Of a stretch of 64,000 nucleotides of DNA, positions 22,093-32,510 are shown one piece after another. The notes beneath the pieces were generated by a model that did no database searches, was not told where the DNA came from, and worked only from the letters and a program-made list of their open reading frames with translations. Source of the stretch: Aspidiotus rigidus (taxonomy: Eukaryota; Arthropoda; Insecta; Hemiptera; Diaspididae); assembly GCA_035079385.1 (NCBI GenBank), contig JAVHKY010000016.1, positions 4,635,501-4,699,500 on the forward strand. Reading direction: 5' to 3'. The number at the start of each line of letters is the position of its first letter. Positions within the stretch are counted from its first letter, which is position 1. A program made the position numbers and the translations under genes.

Positions 22093-23692
22093 ATGGATTT
22101 CGAATCCGGTGATCTGGACGAAGACCTTCGTCTAGCCATCCACCTTTCAGAAATTGAATCCCAATACCAACCGTGCTCAAAACCTAAGTCTTCTTTCGAG
22201 AAAGAGGACTACGAATATGCTTTGAAACTTTCTGAAGAACTCAATTCACCAAATACGTCCAGTTCTGATTCGTTGAAGTTTTCGTCCGATGTTACTCGAT
22301 CGAATGATTTTTTTCGAATTAACGAATTTACCAATTCGAATGTCTATTCTGGAAGAAGTGGCCTCTCAAATATCAATGTTACCTCAGACGTAGTCGATGT
22401 TGAAGATTATGCATCGTACGTTAGATTAGCAACAGAAGAACGGAAAGACTCGTCACATGATATGAAGAAAGGCAAATTCGAGAACGCGCTTTGCAAAGAT
22501 CACGTTAGCTCTGATTACGAATTAGCTTTGAGACTTGCCGAAGAAGACTTATGTACTGAATCTAGTCGTGCTGAATCAGTTGAAGGAAATAATCGAAATC
22601 GCCTTCCATCATCTCAGTCATTAAAAATAAACGATCTAGACGTTGAAATGATTGGGAAATTTACCACTTTCACTAATAAAAGTCGCACTGGAAATAATGA
22701 AGTAAGAATTAAAATATCATTCAATCGATTTTTCTCCTTTTAAAGATGATATCATTCCATTTATATTTTGTTTTTTTAGAGAAAAGAATCGCCAAAAAAT
22801 GATTATTCTAATTCGTATATGAACCAGACAATATCTGTAGTCGATCCGTCTTGGGAAATGATCGACCCGAATCCGGATATATACGCTTTATTCATCGCAT
22901 TCAACAAACGCTTCTTCTGGAGCAGATTGGACATGGTAGAAGTGAAGTGGAGTCCTCGAATGACGTTGTAAGAAACTTATTTCGTAGTAGAAAAATAGAA
23001 GACAGCTTACCAAATTTCTGTATCGTATGGAATTCATGTTTAGATGCGCTGGTATTTGCTCGTATCAAAAAAGAGCTGGACACTGTATTGTTAAGCTAAG
23101 TAAACCTTTGTTATCGTACCGTCCACGAAAAGATTTAGTGGAAACGTTGCTCGTAAGTATACTTCAGTTTTATTTGTAGAAAATTTTCTTTATATATGAT
23201 ATTATACCGACCGTGATTTTCCTATTCAGCACGAGATGATACACGCATATCTGTTTGTGACAAATAATGATCGAGATAGGGATGGTCATGGAGTGCACTT
23301 CCATCAACATATGTATCGGATTAATAAGGCAAGCGGTTCCAACATCACGGTAAGTTTTATCTCTTTTATTTTCTTCGTATTGGAGGTAGCAAGACTCACC
23401 CACTCATTTGCAATCGCTCGTTAATCTATTTCAGGTATATCATAGTTTTCACGATGAAGTGCGAATGTATAAGACCCACGTTTGGAGGTGCGACGGTCCG
23501 TGTCGAGATCGGAAACCATTTTTTGGATTTGTCAAACGATCCATGAACCGTGTCCCCGGTCCGAATGATTTGTGGTGGGCCGACCACTCAGCTACATGCG
23601 GTGGAAAGTTCCACAAAATTCAAGAACCGGAAAATTATGGAAAAAAGAAGAAGAAAAACGTAACCACGTTGGATAATTGTGAGTTGGACTGA
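22093..23692 (+). CDS. SPRTN: Spartan/SPRTN (mh) DNA-protein-crosslink metalloprotease, 5 exons
   Basis: Nuclear DNA-dependent zinc protease that degrades DNA-protein crosslinks at replication forks. Exons: 22093-22701, 22780-22967, 23044-23152, 23230-23349, 23435-23692; all introns are GT-AG and 76-85 bp. Predicted length is 427 aa. Residues 1-203 hold four acidic UIM-like repeats (about 10-21, 38-50, 104-115, 141-152; the first two keep Ala-x3-Ser), where the vertebrate protein has one similar N-terminal segment. The SprT domain follows: VDPSWEMIDPNPD, FFWSRL, MTLCAGICSY, RPRKDLVETLL, the catalytic HEMIH at 303-307 with third zinc ligand His322 in GHG. A zinc-binding subdomain has Cys361, Cys365, His393 and Cys397, ending KIQEPENYGKKKKK. 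The C-terminal SHP, PIP and UBZ region of vertebrate SPRTN is missing in this reading. An alternative donor at 23660 joined to 23719 would give a different short tail ending at 23766. The gene is otherwise intact. Confidence 0.95.
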
Positions 23693-23847
23693 AATTAATA
23701 TACTTATTCGTGTATCAGGCTATTTTTGACGATGGCACCGCGCGTGGAGCAGCAGACGAGAAGTAATAAGCATGTCTTTCTTTTTTGAAATCGATAAGTC
23801 CAAAATTATCCGAACTATGGCGGTATGTATGGAAGAAAAAATGAGAA

Positions 23848-23853
23848 AATAAA
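23848..23853 (+). terminator. Possible polyadenylation signal for Spartan
   Basis: AATAAA occurs about 155 bp after the Spartan stop codon. The motif is common in such AT-rich DNA, so the assignment is tentative. Confidence 0.3.
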
Positions 23854-23859
23854 AATAAC

Positions 23860-25857
23860 ATTTGAATGGAGCAGGTTTGGCTTTCCAACACCGCATTAAA
23901 GATATCCACAAACACATATTCTACAAATTAGGTGGGATGACAAAACCTTCAATTCCGCGTCAGTCAAGAGTCATTCTAAATTTTTCATTTTTCTTCCACG
24001 TACCACCATAGATTTGTCCCGTATTTCGCCAGAGCACCACAACTGTTGAACGAAACACGCGCGTTTCCCAAGATCCTGACGGATGTCCAGTTTGGATAAG
24101 ATACTGGGTGCCAAATACAGGTCGCAGATCGGGAGCAATGTACGAGACAGCAAATTCACTAGGTAGAAAGGCAAGCGTGGCGAAAAATTGAGTTATGAAG
24201 TGCTATTTCATGGATTGGAAAGAATATCAGAAAAAGAGAGAGAGCCGGGTTTTTTGCTGTTAACAGCAAGAGTTTGGTGAAGCGGGTTAGATCATGAGTG
24301 TTCAACTCCCCCCTACCCTTTAGTAATTATTCTCTTGAACTTAGAAAAGTAAATTTCGAAGTAGGCCTAACTGCTATGCTTCATGTTTAGGGTTGAAATC
24401 GTGATTCTCCAGTGCAAGGCGACCGAAGAATCTACGCTCCGTCAAGATATACATGAAAACCAGAGATATGCTTGCTCCATTTTACTGCCAGAGAGACTGT
24501 TAATTTTATAAAATCGGCAACATTCCGGTAATTATAGAATTTTATCGATTAAGCAACGTATTATTATGTACTATTCTATGAGAAATTTTGCAATAAAAAC
24601 ATATTTTGAACTGAAATCTTCACATCGTCTTCTTGGGGAAAGGTCCCAATGGTGTTTTCCGTCATGATACTCTCAAGAAATGTCAGGTACGTTTGTTCAT
24701 CGTCTTTGTTGTCGAAAACATTTAGAAAATATTGATTGCTTTCATAATCAGGCGCTGTACTGATTTGAGGTGTATCCATGTTTCCATTCAAATTAAAAAT
24801 ACGTGTTTTCGTTTTTCGTGAATATCAGCACCAGGAAAGTAACTAATTCAAACAATTCACGATCAGCTTCTTGATGCACAATTTCCTACCTCAAAAATTG
24901 TTTCATGTACAATTAGCTCTCAAAACAAAGGTGTACATGAGGGTAGCAAAACTGATCTGATAAAAAAATTTGAATTTATTCCGCGACTACCTGTTGACGT
25001 CATCCTTAGAATTATGTTATCTATAAAAGCATTTTTTTTTTTTTTTCGGGTTGTTGTTCAGTGCAAGTCGTATTCGTCGTCGTAAACAGGCGGTTCAAAA
25101 GAGTTTACGTTGCGAGTATAGGTATAGTTCGCTCTCCGGACGGTATTTTTAATTCGAACATTCATTACGCCGAATGCGTGCGTAAGTTCTCTCAAAGTTT
25201 TGTTTCCCAAATTTCGGTATAAGCAGCGGCGGCACGTACGATATTTCGTAGTATTAAAACATCGTACGGTTTCGAAACGCCCGCCGGAGCACCTGTAAGC
25301 ACGTCGCCGTACATTAGTTTTCTCATTTCGTATAGTCGGGGTGGTGGTGGCAAGGGAGCAGGGGGTTAGAGACGCGTATTTAATGCTCGGTACTTGGTAG
25401 TACTTCCAAATGACAACAATATAACGACTACGGGACGGCGGAATAATATTAATAGCGCTCCGGGTTTGATGCACGTGCGCGTGTACGTACCGGAGTGTAC
25501 GTATGCAGTTTGACGGTAATATCGCTCGACAAAATGGGCTATTTTTACATGTGCGATACGTGTATGTAAGGCGCGGCTCTTTTTATTCGCACCGACGACA
25601 AAGAATATGGAAATTTGATACATTTTCACAAAAACAGAGCTTTTGTTTCCGTACCGTGTCGAGCTGCGACTTACAAAAGTACAAAAGTTGAAATTTAGTA
25701 TATATTACGGTCTTTGTGGCAGTGTTTGAGCAGTATCGAGAAACTATCAGAACACAACACTGACAGGTTAAAATACACTCAAGAGATATGATCGTACATA
25801 CTTTTAGGAAGATGTTTAGTTGAGCCAAGGGAGAGGGGTAGTCAAAAGAACTCAAAA
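23860..25857. other. Non-coding stretch, no gene recognised
   Basis: Short open frames on the minus strand (for example 24791-24576, 71 codons, acidic, starting MNGNMDTPQ) match nothing I know. A 16-bp perfect palindrome TTGCTGTTAACAGCAA is near 24256. TTGACGTCATCC, a CRE-like motif, is near 24995. Confidence 0.35.
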
Positions 25858-26220
25858 TTGAGTTTCCGGATAGCATGCTTTGATACAGAGAATGAGGTAA
25901 AAGAAACTCTACTTAGAGTGCAACTAGAGGTGGTGGGTCTTATTCACCTCCCTCCGAGCGAGAAAAAAGTCATAAGTGTCAGTATCGCTTCCCACCTTAT
26001 TTTTGTGGATCCGAGTGGTAAGGACGGGTCTCCACCCCACACACAAATCTGTCCAGAATTTAATATTATTTTTACAAAAATCGCAATTCAAAAATGTAAC
26101 CCTTATGAAAAATTGATTATTTATTCTAAAGACTTGCCTGATCTGGAAAAAGAGACCAATGCTATGATTAAGAATGAGGAATTTCTTAATAATTGGAGGT
26201 TGATGTTTAAAATGCTGTGA
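25858..26220 (+). CDS. Orphan ORF, unknown function
   Basis: An uninterrupted 120-codon frame starts in TTGAGTTTC context with an upstream-open frame; the first ATG-type start is not strong, and it could be the end of a longer broken ORF. The product is mixed in charge, has no signal peptide or membrane segment, and ends ...NNWRLMFKML. I do not recognise it. About 65 bp downstream (26285-26325) is sequence related to the subterminal repeat of the miniature element at 20389-20777, so it may be a remnant of a transposon-encoded protein. It may equally be a chance frame. Confidence 0.25.
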   Translation: MSFRIACFDTENEVKETLLRVQLEVVGLIHLPPSEKKVISVSIASHLIFVDPSGKDGSPPHTQICPEFNIIFTKIAIQKCNPYEKLIIYSKDLPDLEKETNAMIKNEEFLNNWRLMFKML

Positions 26221-26644
26221 GGTTTAAAGATTCTAAATATATACATCTGATTTTTTAATTAAATCTTATTCTAAATTATTTACATAATGACCTTTGCTTC
26301 CCGTGTTATTCTTATGGGAAACACCTTATCAGTTGTCAGTTGGATCAACGAGATGGGTAGTTTTGCTTATCATTATTTGCTGTTTGACGTCAGAGAAACC
26401 TGGGCATCGGCAGAATCCTTGTTCAACAGACTCAAAACTCAGGATAACTTACAGTAAGGGTAAGCTTATTTCATAGAATTTTCATATTGCATCTTTGTAG
26501 ATTCCAACATGAATATTTCAAAATAAGTTTTTTATAATACATAACGCGAAAGTGCTGCGTATCGTGTTTGTTTTTTGTAGCAAAACATGCCGTTATCAGA
26601 ACCGTGGCAAAAATGTTTTACCAGTGGCGAAAATGTTTTCCCGT

Positions 26645-27123
26645 CTGCCGTGCAAATAATGTTTGACGACGTTCACTCCATTGGTTTTGGAGAAAAGGAC
26701 AAAACTGATAAATAATCTTTCTGGTTATGTCGTATGATAAGTTACTTGTTCGTCGAATTTCGAAGTAAATTTTCACGAGAAATTCAATGGTGACCTTCGT
26801 TTTTAGTGAAACTCGTTCCCTGATGAGATATACGATGAAACGCACGTTTGTCAAAACATTTCATTTTGACAAACGTGCATATTTCTCCATTACTCGAAAA
26901 CGAGAGTCAACTAAAAGAAACAAACACCGCCACTGAATTCAGCGTGAAAAATACTTTCAGAATCAACTGTTCTTAATCATCTACCGAACAAATAATTTTT
27001 GACAAATGTTCAGAATCTGGTTTAGTTGGAGAAGAGGTAACATTGATTTTCTGACAATATTGCTCTTTCTCCAAAACCAATGGAGTGCACGTTCGTCAAA
27101 CATTATTTGCATTTGCACGGCAG
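26645..27123. repeat. Large fold-back inverted repeat (arms ~55 bp)
   Basis: 26645-26696 (CTGCCGTGCAAATAATG... to ...TTTTGGAGAAA) is the reverse complement of 27067-27123 with a few small differences. Within the loop lies a second perfect hairpin at 26842-26878 with 15-bp arms GCACGTTTGTCAAAA and a 7-base loop. Arms share the motif GTTTGTCAAA/TTTGACAAAC. Probably a miniature transposon with decayed termini. Confidence 0.65.
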
Positions 27124-27149
27124 CCGTGGCGAAAATCAAGTCAGTGGTG

Positions 27150-30100
27150 CCATTTGAAAAATTTGTAAACATTCTTTTTGAACGATAACCAATTTGAATT
27201 GTAGGCCCAAGTGTTCCTTTCACTACATGTATTACAAAAAGTACTGTTTGTAATTTGTGTCGAAACGAACAATATTGGAACTTGCTTCTCCACATTGCGC
27301 TAGTTTCAATATTGTTTGTTTTCACCACTTATTACAAAATGTACTATTTTATAAAAATAATATTAATTGTATGAATTGAGGTATATGATTTTAAAAAGAA
27401 CGTAAAATTATGAAGCCTTCCATGATTTATGTGACTCGTTGATCTTTAAAGGGTTGATGATTGAACAGTGTTTAGTAATTTAGGGGTGGATTCACTGGAT
27501 TGGGTGTAGATGGGCACCATAATCTAGATCGGAATGTGTGAGACTTTCATACAGTTGGAAAAGCAGTGCAGTGTGAAGTTGCATCCTAGTCTAGAGTAGG
27601 ATAGGTATTTGAGAACCTTAGTGGTATTTGAACATTTTGTTTCCAGTAATTTTGTGTGAAGGGTATCAAAAGTGTTTGTCAACGAAAATAAGTCTTAGGA
27701 ATTCATGAGAATTAAGAATGTTGATAGAGGAGCCTTAAAAGATTAGAAGGGGGTTATGGATTGGAGAAGACGGCACTTTTGAAAGATGACGGGACCTATT
27801 TTGTCTGAGAAGAATCAGAAGCCACAATCGGAATCTGAAGCCCAATTCAGTTAGGTTAACCTATAATTTAGCCTAGTTTGTGGTGTTGCCTGCTAGTCTA
27901 CTGTACTGGATAACGCTTTCCAGCAAATATGGAATAGAAGCTGTGCCCTTGTTTTTCTTGAAGGTAGTCTTTTCCGAGGTCCTGGACCATTGTACAAGCA
28001 TAAATCGGTTATATACTTGCAGAAGGCTACCTGCTCTAGGTAAAAGAGTATCGCAAAGGCTCAGAATTCAATGTCACCCCCCCCCCCTTAATAGCTAGTT
28101 TGATCCATCGTCCTCCTCTCCTGTTCAGAAAACCAGCCTGAAAATGGTGTCCGAAATCTTGAAAATATAGTAAAGGTTAGAAATTCAATTTTTGAACCCA
28201 GCCTACAGATGTGTGTAAGACGGCGTAGGAAAAAAATCGTAAGCTCGAAAATGACATACGTACAATGTATTTATCAAGAAGTGTTTTAGTTTCAACGAAT
28301 CCTCCTCGGACATAGTTGAGCTCTATAAACAAAGCGCAGAAAATTTAAATATTCCACGGAATTAATTTTTTAAAAACTAGAATGGATACTTTTTTAGCGT
28401 AGGGAAATTTTCCGATGTACGAACAAGTTTTATTTTTTCCTTCCTTTTGGGCGTGTGACTAACTCGCTAATTCTAAATCCATAAATATTTGGACGATTTA
28501 TAATACAATACAATCGAAAATTAGCAGTGCTGCATCAATCTTTCCGAATTTTGCTTTTTTTTTTCATTTCTTTTGTAAACATTTAAGCCACTGTTTCTCT
28601 TTTAGTCCAGTGGTAATCCAAGGTTATTGGTGACTATGCCCATACGAACTGGTTTTCGTGCTCAGGTTCAATTACCCCCCGTATATATTCTTTCTCGTAT
28701 GGTGTTTATGTAAACTGTGCATTAATAAACTCGACTGTGCAACGTTTAAGTACTCTTCGAAAATATGGTCACGATCACAAATAGGGGAAACCAGTTTATT
28801 ATTATTACTTTTTTGGCCGAAAATGTTCTCTTATTGCCCATTAATTATGCGGGTTATTCAACTGTTAAGTTAAATTAAATAGTTCCCGAATCGAAGGTGT
28901 GCCCCTTTCGTTCATCACTAAACAGTAAGAAACGCGTCGTAAATGTGTATATGGAATGTACGGACGTGAATGCGAAAGTATGATAATTATACGCAGCTTC
29001 CAGCATACACATTCGATGAGGAAATGCAAAACTATTTGACGTATTCCACTGAGGAGTGTATTGGGTGAAATATTTGTTCGATTCGAAATTTCGCTAATCA
29101 GCAATGGTCATTAAAGGGGTTACATTTTTTCACGGAGAGATCGAAAAAAAAACATAGTCGAGCTGAGCCATTTCAACGTGGTCAATTCGTGTGGTAGATC
29201 TTCAAATATTTGAAGTACGTCCAACTCACAGATATTCTGAAAAAAAAAAATAAAAAAACGTTAGTCTAGCCACTCCTGAAGCGCCAACTTCCAAAGATTC
29301 GGAAGATCAGGAGCATCCTCGCTCTATACCACAATACTACAATAAACATGTTGTAATTGTGTAATACGACTGGATTTTTATTTAGGAATGCAAAATTTTT
29401 TATTATGTACTCCTTATTTCAGTATCGTGTTTATGAAAAAGAAGAAAAATAAATTCAATGTCGGAGAGTAGGCACGTTGGTTTTGTCCAAAAAAAAATCC
29501 CACTCATCATTGATGACTATTCCGCATTCCCAATAAGCGACAAATAATTACTCAGAGTAATGCAGCCTTGATTGGCAAACAATCTGTATAATTTAGATTT
29601 GAGATAGAAAAAAAAATTAGAAAAATATAGTAAATTGAACAAGAAGGAAAGAAATTGATTAAGCCTACATGAACTTGTAAACCCGTACATCCATTTACAA
29701 GTATGGAAATTTTGCCAAAATTTGATGTACAGAGCCGCTGCAGGGTAAATACGTAATATACGAAACGTCCAAATTTCCTTTATTTTACGCATTTTATGCG
29801 GATGATGTGTCAAGGTAAATTGCGTGAACGAGTTTTTGTGACAAATATTCAATTAAATCACTTAATACAAGTCGATACATATTCGATTGCTGACGCGTGT
29901 TCCGGTAATTGCTAAATCTTCATTTCAGCTTTATTATTCTAATAAACTACTTGACAGCGCTGAGGGAAATATCGGTACCTAATTTTACAGTCTGTACACA
30001 ACATAATCTTACACTTTCGCTCAGTGAAAATTCATATCGCATTTTGCCAACAGCTACGCGATGCAAATTGCAAACTCACACCATCGAAATTTTTTTTCGA

Positions 30101-31545
30101 TAACACTTTCCTAAACCGATTGAGATCTCATCTTTTATACAATTTATCTTTGACACTTTTCGTCCTGTAAGATGAATATTTTTTCAACGGAAAACATATA
30201 TAGAACAAGATATCATAATAATATACGCAACGCTATCCATTTCTCAACTTTCGCTTGATAAAGTTAAGATCAGTTGGCTTTTCCTTATTCTTGAGTGATC
30301 TATAGGGGATTGAAAATTCGGAGAGAGAAACTTAGGAAATTTTTTAAGTTGAGCTGTGCAAAAGAAACAGCCATTATCCAAGAATACTGGAGACTTGAGT
30401 TTTGCGGAAGTGATGAGACAGGAAATAAATTTTTTGGCGTAACCAAATAAATAAATATCATGTTTCATACCTGTTTGAGTGATCCCTCCAAACCCCGCTC
30501 TCTTCTTTATCTAGAAAGGCCTACTTTTGCGTAGGTTATCAAATGCATACAATATACCAGGCTCATGGTTCAATGATTGTCTCACTTGCTCCGCTCGTTC
30601 GACTTCTCTTCTTGGCCTAGTTTAGCCCAGTATATTGAAGGCATACTAAGCTCGTGTTTTCATTGACGGGCTCACTCGCCCCCTCCTGAAGAGCATGAGA
30701 GATCTAGTATATACTAGTACACTATATGTAAAGTTTATTATAGGGGAAAAAGGTCTCGCCATTCTTGTACACTGGATGTTGAGGCCGGTATAATGCAATG
30801 GGCCGGGGAGGGGAGCGGTTGGGTCCACTGTAGCCTATTATACTGGATGTTGAGTTCAGTTTACATATCCTAAAATAGTGCTCGTCGGGCCTATTATATA
30901 TCCTAGTATATTGTAAGTCAAATCCAGTGTAGAGGAAGAATGTATCAACATCCTCAAAGGGAGAGAGGTCTCAGAAAATCAAATCTTCTCCTAGGTCTAA
31001 GATCTGAGCAGTCGCCATTCTTAACGAACGGGGCAGGGGGCTCGGAGAATTCAAATTGACTCGATGAATCAACTTCAATTGTCTAACTTCTGAAGATGGA
31101 CTGAAATTTTAAGTCTCGTTTCGTCTATAGAATACTCGGCTCTAAATCTACTCAAATCCTCTTCTCGCTATAAGGCTCAAACCTGGAACTTTTTAACCAA
31201 ATGCGAGAACAATGAGGGCCTCTCTTTCTCTATAAAGCTCGAAGCTAAATCATTTTGTCCTAGAACATCAAGATTTGAACTCGTAGCGTCTTTTTCTATA
31301 TGGGTACGGAGAATTTTTTCAAGTTATCCTGTTTTATAGAAATCTATATCAAAAATTTCTAAAGCCCCTAGATATCTCAATCTCTGCTCCGAATCTAATT
31401 TCTTCCATCCACTCCTGTATAGGAGCTCAGAGCTCGGACTTTACCGATTCTCTCCTCTCCTTACATAGGAGCTAAGCAATGTTGGGCTAGTTAGCTTTCT
31501 CGCAACCGGTATTTCTCAGCCCAATGTAAACCTACATGCGGCGTT
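27150..31545. other. Non-coding stretch with degenerate repeats, no gene recognised
   Basis: Open frames look random. A C10 run is near 28077. Around 30530-30900 a degenerate motif (CCTAGTATA, TAGTATACT) recurs, and 31090-31450 holds imperfect repeats of a unit resembling CTCTATAAAGCTCGAAGCTAAAT, related to the repeat at 45.8-47.1 kb. Confidence 0.4.
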
Positions 31546-31549
31546 GGAT

Positions 31550-32510
31550 CGAGTCGGCCAGACTAAAACTTGCAGTAAAAAGACGGAAGTAACTTGGCAT
31601 GTATTTTGATTCACAGCTGAGCTTCAAGCACCATTTTCTGATAACAGCGAAAAAGGCAGACAAAGTGGTGAACTACCTAAGCCCTGATGACAAACCTAGG
31701 AGGACCGAGGGAAGCCAGAAAATCGCACTGTCCATCCTACTTTATCGTGCTACAGTGTGGGTGAACTCAATAGTCTAGTAAAGGAAGATCCAATGAAGAG
31801 TTGCGCTGAGGTGTATTAGTGCCAGTTAGGTTAGAAGAGGAGGGCGACTGACCAAGAGACTTTACGAGTCAAGCAGGAGGCCAGACATTCCTTGCTTGAG
31901 AAGTGGGAAGCAAGAATTGCTCAGAGTGAGCTAGTGAAATGGGCGACCGTGTGTTAATAAGCGACCTTGATGGGTGACAGAGTTGTTAAGTAGCCATGAC
32001 TGCTTCAACAATGAGAAATTCAGGAAAGTTGAGCAGGCAACGTGTTCGGGCGAGATGATGAACCAAAGCACACCTTATTTGAGTGTGAGGTTAGGATTCG
32101 TGAGCGGGGCAAGCTTAATCGATCTCTTCAAGAGGTTGGGACTGATAAAACGCATGAAACGCCTTCTCCGAGTAGCCTGGTAGAACCGCCCTAGTATAGG
32201 CTCCGAAGAAGTATGGAACCAGGTGTCTGCATTCCCACCTACAGTCATGATTCATGAAGAAGATCGACATGGAATGCAATAGACAAATACAGAATTATTC
32301 TGAGGCCTATTCAACACCTGTACACAGCCCACATACAGACGAAACTGTGCAGGAAGAAGAAGCGTTGGAACTTGAAGAGAGAAGGCGAAGAGAGACTCCG
32401 ACAGCTGTTTAGTTCTGAGTTGTACCTGGGGGGCATTGCAGCTTATTTCACCGAGGAGATTCTTCCAACAGCGAAGTTACCGGTATTGGAGGAAACAAAA
32501 TTAATGCAAA
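31550..32510 (+). pseudogene. Decayed R1-type non-LTR retrotransposon 3' end, copy B
   Basis: Same family and orientation as copy A at 14130-15275. Recognisable parts: LGMYFDSQLSFKHHF and AKKADKVVNYLS near 31590-31690, IALSILLYRATVWVNS near 31725-31775, RVALRCISAS near 31800-31830, CFN..KFRKVEQATC near 32000-32050, then the shared 3' UTR ending ATTGGAGGAAACAAAATTAATGC (about 32485-32507). Several internal pieces present in copy A are deleted, and stops and frameshifts abound. Not functional. Confidence 0.7.

Noticed and set aside
25058..25474. Arg-rich 138-codon minus-strand frame as a gene
   Set aside because: Compositional effect of CG- and TA-rich DNA; no conserved motif, and several other frames overlap it.
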